A stretch of 64,000 bases of DNA from DATFQE01 sp963738205. GTDB lineage: Bacteria > Actinomycetota > Thermoleophilia > Gaiellales > Gaiellaceae. Positions 62,049 through 64,000 of the stretch are shown here, in pieces (position 1 is the first letter of the stretch; the number at the start of each line of letters is the position of its first letter). The DNA is taken from contig CAVTVQ010000007.1 in the NCBI GenBank assembly GCA_963738205.1, positions 744,001 to 808,000 of the forward strand, given 5' to 3'. The notes under the pieces are model-generated. The model saw nothing but the letters and a program-made list of their open reading frames with translations. It had not been told where the DNA came from and did not search any database. A program made the position numbers and the translations under genes.

Positions 62049-62429
62049 ATGGCCCCCGAGTTCGAGCTCACGTCTGCGTACCTCGGCGGTAGCGCCTCCG
62101 TGGTCACCGTTGCCGGGGAGCTCGACGTGATGACGGCGCCCGCTCTGCGCGACGAGATCAGCCGGGTTGCGGAGGCGGGCGCATACGAGATCGTCGTCGA
62201 CCTGCTCAAGGTGCCCTTCGTCGACTCCGTCGGCCTCGGCGTCCTCGTGGACGCCTCGAAGCGGGCCCAGTCGCGCGGCGGTGTGCTGAGGGTCGTCTGC
62301 GACGACCGGCGGATCGCGCGGATCATCGAGATCACCGGCCTGGACCGTGTCCTGCGCGTGCATCCGACGCTGCGCGGCGCGCTCGAGGCACTCGATCAGG
62401 AGCGACCGATCCCGGCGGTGGGCGCATGA
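62049..62429 (+). CDS. STAS-domain anti-sigma factor antagonist-like protein
   Basis: 126 residues, a single STAS domain. It has VVTVAGELDVMTAPALRDEI, VDLLKVPFVDSVGLGVLV with the conserved phosphorylatable serine (S60 in DSVG) and a terminal helix. Such proteins bind anti-sigma kinases in partner-switching systems, so this may link the region to general-stress sigma control; no anti-sigma gene is visible. ATG 62049 is used; in-frame GTGs at 62031 and 62040 are closer to an AAAGGG (62023-62028). The stop overlaps the next start (ATGA). Confidence 0.85.
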   Translation: MAPEFELTSAYLGGSASVVTVAGELDVMTAPALRDEISRVAEAGAYEIVVDLLKVPFVDSVGLGVLVDASKRAQSRGGVLRVVCDDRRIARIIEITGLDRVLRVHPTLRGALEALDQERPIPAVGA

Positions 62430-62725
62430 CCGTCGCGGCCGTCGGCAACGGCAAGCCCCGCCTGGTGTTCTTCCACTCGCCGGAGTCGGGGCGGTGCCGT
62501 CGGGTAGAGGGGTTCCTCGCCCAGGTGCTCCAGCAACGCAAGAACCACGAGACCTTCCAGCTGTACCGCGTCGACAGCGACCAGCGTCCCGATCTCGCCG
62601 AACGCTTCGCGCTCGAGCGTGTGCCGACGCTCTTCGTCGTCGAGGGCAAGAGGGTGCGTGCGCGGCTCGAGGAGCCGCGGGGTTGTCGCGACATCCAGCG
62701 CTTTCTCCAGCCCTGGCTGCTCTAG
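62426..62725 (+). CDS. Thioredoxin-fold protein with a single active-site cysteine
   Basis: 99 residues with thioredoxin fold elements: LVFFHSPESGRCRR, the YRVDSDQRPDLAERF region and cis-proline RVPTLFVV. The usual WCGPC is replaced by E20-S-G-R-C24, so only the second cysteine remains and classic disulfide exchange is not possible. It may bind a partner by a mixed disulfide or act purely structurally. Overlapping translation with the STAS gene (ATGA) suggests a joint role in redox-linked signalling. Confidence 0.75.
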   Translation: MTVAAVGNGKPRLVFFHSPESGRCRRVEGFLAQVLQQRKNHETFQLYRVDSDQRPDLAERFALERVPTLFVVEGKRVRARLEEPRGCRDIQRFLQPWLL

Positions 62726-62826
62726 GCGGGGCGTGGCGCTGGACTGAGCAGTTGCGCCGAGCGGCCGTCGATCCGCTCACGGCCCTGCGCTGACCCGCTC
62801 CGCGGGCAGTAACCTGGCCCCCGCCC

Positions 62827-64000
62827 GTGAGCGACGAGACGACCAGATCGCGCGCCTCGCTCACGTCGCCGGAGCACGCCGAGTCGATCCTGCGGCACGT
62901 CGCCGATGCGATCACCGTGCAGGCGCCCGACGGCACGCTCGTGTACGCGAACGCCGCGGCGGCGCGAAGCCTCGGCTTCGAGTCGCCCGAGGAGCTGCTC
63001 GCGGCGCCGCTGTCACGGCTGATGAGCCACTATGAGCTCCTCGACGCGTCCGGCGGCCCGCTCCCGCTCGAACGGCTCCCCGGCCGGGTTGCGCTCGGCG
63101 GGGTCGAGTCCGAGCTCCTGCTCCGCTATCGGATCACCGCCACCGGGGAGGATCGCTGGGCCGCCGTGCGTGGAACCCCAGTCCACGACGAGAGGGGTGA
63201 GGTCGCGTTCGCGATCAACATGTTTCGTGACGTCACCGAGGCCCGGCGCGCCGAGGAGCGGCTCGAGCTGCTGACCGAGGCGAGTGAGGTGCTGGCCTCC
63301 TCGTTGGACCACGGCCGGACGCTCGAGCGGGTGGCGGAGCTCGCGGTCCCGCGCCTCGCCGACTGGTGCGTCGTCGACGTGCTGGAGGAGGACGGCGGCC
63401 GCCGCGTCGCGATCGCGCACGTCGACCCGGCCAAGTCGGAGGTGGCCCGCGAGCTCCGGGATCGGATCGCTCGGGACGACGACCACCTCGACTACCTGGA
63501 GACCCTCGGCCTGAGCGGCTACCTGAGCGTGCCGCTCGTCGTGAGAGGGCGCACGGTTGGGGCGATCGCGTTGTTCTCGGCCGAGGGCCGCCGGCGCTAC
63601 ACCGACGCCGACCGCTCGCTCGTCGATGAGCTCGCTCGTCGTACGGCGATCGCCGTGGACAACGCACGGCTCCTGCACGCGGCCCAGGCGCGCGGGCATG
63701 CCGCCCTGGCGCTCGCGTACGTGGGCGACGGCGTCTTCCTGCTCGACCAAGAGGGGATCGTGCGCTTCTGGAACCCGGCCGCCGAGGCGATCACTGGGCT
63801 CGCGACGGCGGACGTCGTCGGCCGCCCCGCCGAGGAGGCTGTCCCCGGCTGGCCCGGGATTGTCGAGCGCGTCGAGGTCGGCTCGACCCCGGGCGCGGAG
63901 GGCCGTCGACCCGGGACGGTCCCGGTCGAGGTCGACGGCGGCGAGCTCTGGCTCTCGATCGGCGGCGTGGCCTTCGCCGAGGGGGTCGTGTACGCGTTCC
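62827..64000 (+). CDS. PAS-GAF-PAS sensor protein, 3' end outside window
   Basis: The frame stays open from GTG 62827 to the window end (391 codons). PAS 1 (about 17-135; HVADAITVQAPDGTLVYAN) is followed by a GAF domain (about 150-280) and a second PAS (about 293 on; YVGDGVFLLDQEGIVRFWNPAAEAITG). The second PAS, including ELWLSIGGVAFAEGVVYAF, closely resembles the PAS of the hybrid kinase at 56519, where HisKA-HATPase follows. A kinase or PP2C-phosphatase output is therefore likely beyond the edge. The start is ATG-free; GTG is supported by the normal domain beginning. Confidence 0.85.
   Translation, partial: MSDETTRSRASLTSPEHAESILRHVADAITVQAPDGTLVYANAAAARSLGFESPEELLAAPLSRLMSHYELLDASGGPLPLERLPGRVALGGVESELLLRYRITATGEDRWAAVRGTPVHDERGEVAFAINMFRDVTEARRAEERLELLTEASEVLASSLDHGRTLERVAELAVPRLADWCVVDVLEEDGGRRVAIAHVDPAKSEVARELRDRIARDDDHLDYLETLGLSGYLSVPLVVRGRTVGAIALFSAEGRRRYTDADRSLVDELARRTAIAVDNARLLHAAQARGHAALALAYVGDGVFLLDQEGIVRFWNPAAEAITGLATADVVGRPAEEAVPGWPGIVERVEVGSTPGAEGRRPGTVPVEVDGGELWLSIGGVAFAEGVVYAF

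Overview
This 64 kb window is about 70% GC. It is densely packed on both strands, uses many GTG and TTG starts, and has many 4-base stop/start overlaps. The content (LigD, an ECF42-type sigma factor with its DGPF partner, split AccA/AccD, a DppB-like permease, PknB-like kinase, MMPL and a SpoIID-like protein) points to the chromosome of a high-GC Actinomycetota. Thermoleophilia-type lineages fit best, but that placement is inference. I saw no phage, IS, integrase, rRNA or CRISPR.

Layout. 0-9.7 kb: the 3' end of a haloacid dehalogenase-like gene, GNAT enzymes, a zinc-ribbon arginase-family protein, accD-accA, ligD-nif3 and a GNAT/ABC-2 exporter operon. 9.7-15.3 kb: an orphan sulfate-type binding protein, ECF42 sigma plus DGPF protein, and an MrfA-like helicase split into three frames, with a methyltransferase upstream. 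15.35-18.4 kb: a TPP riboswitch driving thiD-thiM-thiE-thiL. 18.4-25.8 kb: an orphan peptide-type permease, thioredoxin, a polyprenol-mannose-type glycosyltransferase, bacterial PolX, a divergent HxlR/MFS pair and trehalose phosphatase. 25.8-31.5 kb: a zinc-type znuA-znuC-znuB-yibE/F operon divergent from a Fur/Zur regulator, then a zinc-peptidase gene. 31.5-38.1 kb: YtxH-like protein, hsp20-lon, MMPL and a secreted acidic protein. 38.2-48.5 kb: rfbACDB for dTDP-L-rhamnose, a PASTA-less Ser/Thr kinase, SpoIID/LytB protein, subtilase, and a UDP-amino-sugar-like set, followed by tRNA-Lys(CTT). 48.7-53.2 kb: a lipoprotein hydrolase and a 1194-residue Calx-beta/PASTA surface protein.

53.7-64 kb is a signalling region and the most unusual part. 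A soluble protein with four near-identical PAS units (exact 357-bp period) is translationally coupled to a histidine kinase whose N-terminal coiled coil carries four in-register A-[LM]-[LI]-H-I motifs, and then to a REC-PAS-HisKA-HATPase hybrid. After superoxide dismutase and a GH13 enzyme comes a second set: histidine kinase, OmpR-family regulator, STAS protein, a one-cysteine thioredoxin-fold protein and a PAS-GAF-PAS sensor cut by the window end.

Two genes (ECF42 sigma and polX) lack an ATG/GTG/TTG start where homology begins. The helicase has two indels. The rest reads cleanly. All functional calls come from reading the sequence; no search was run.
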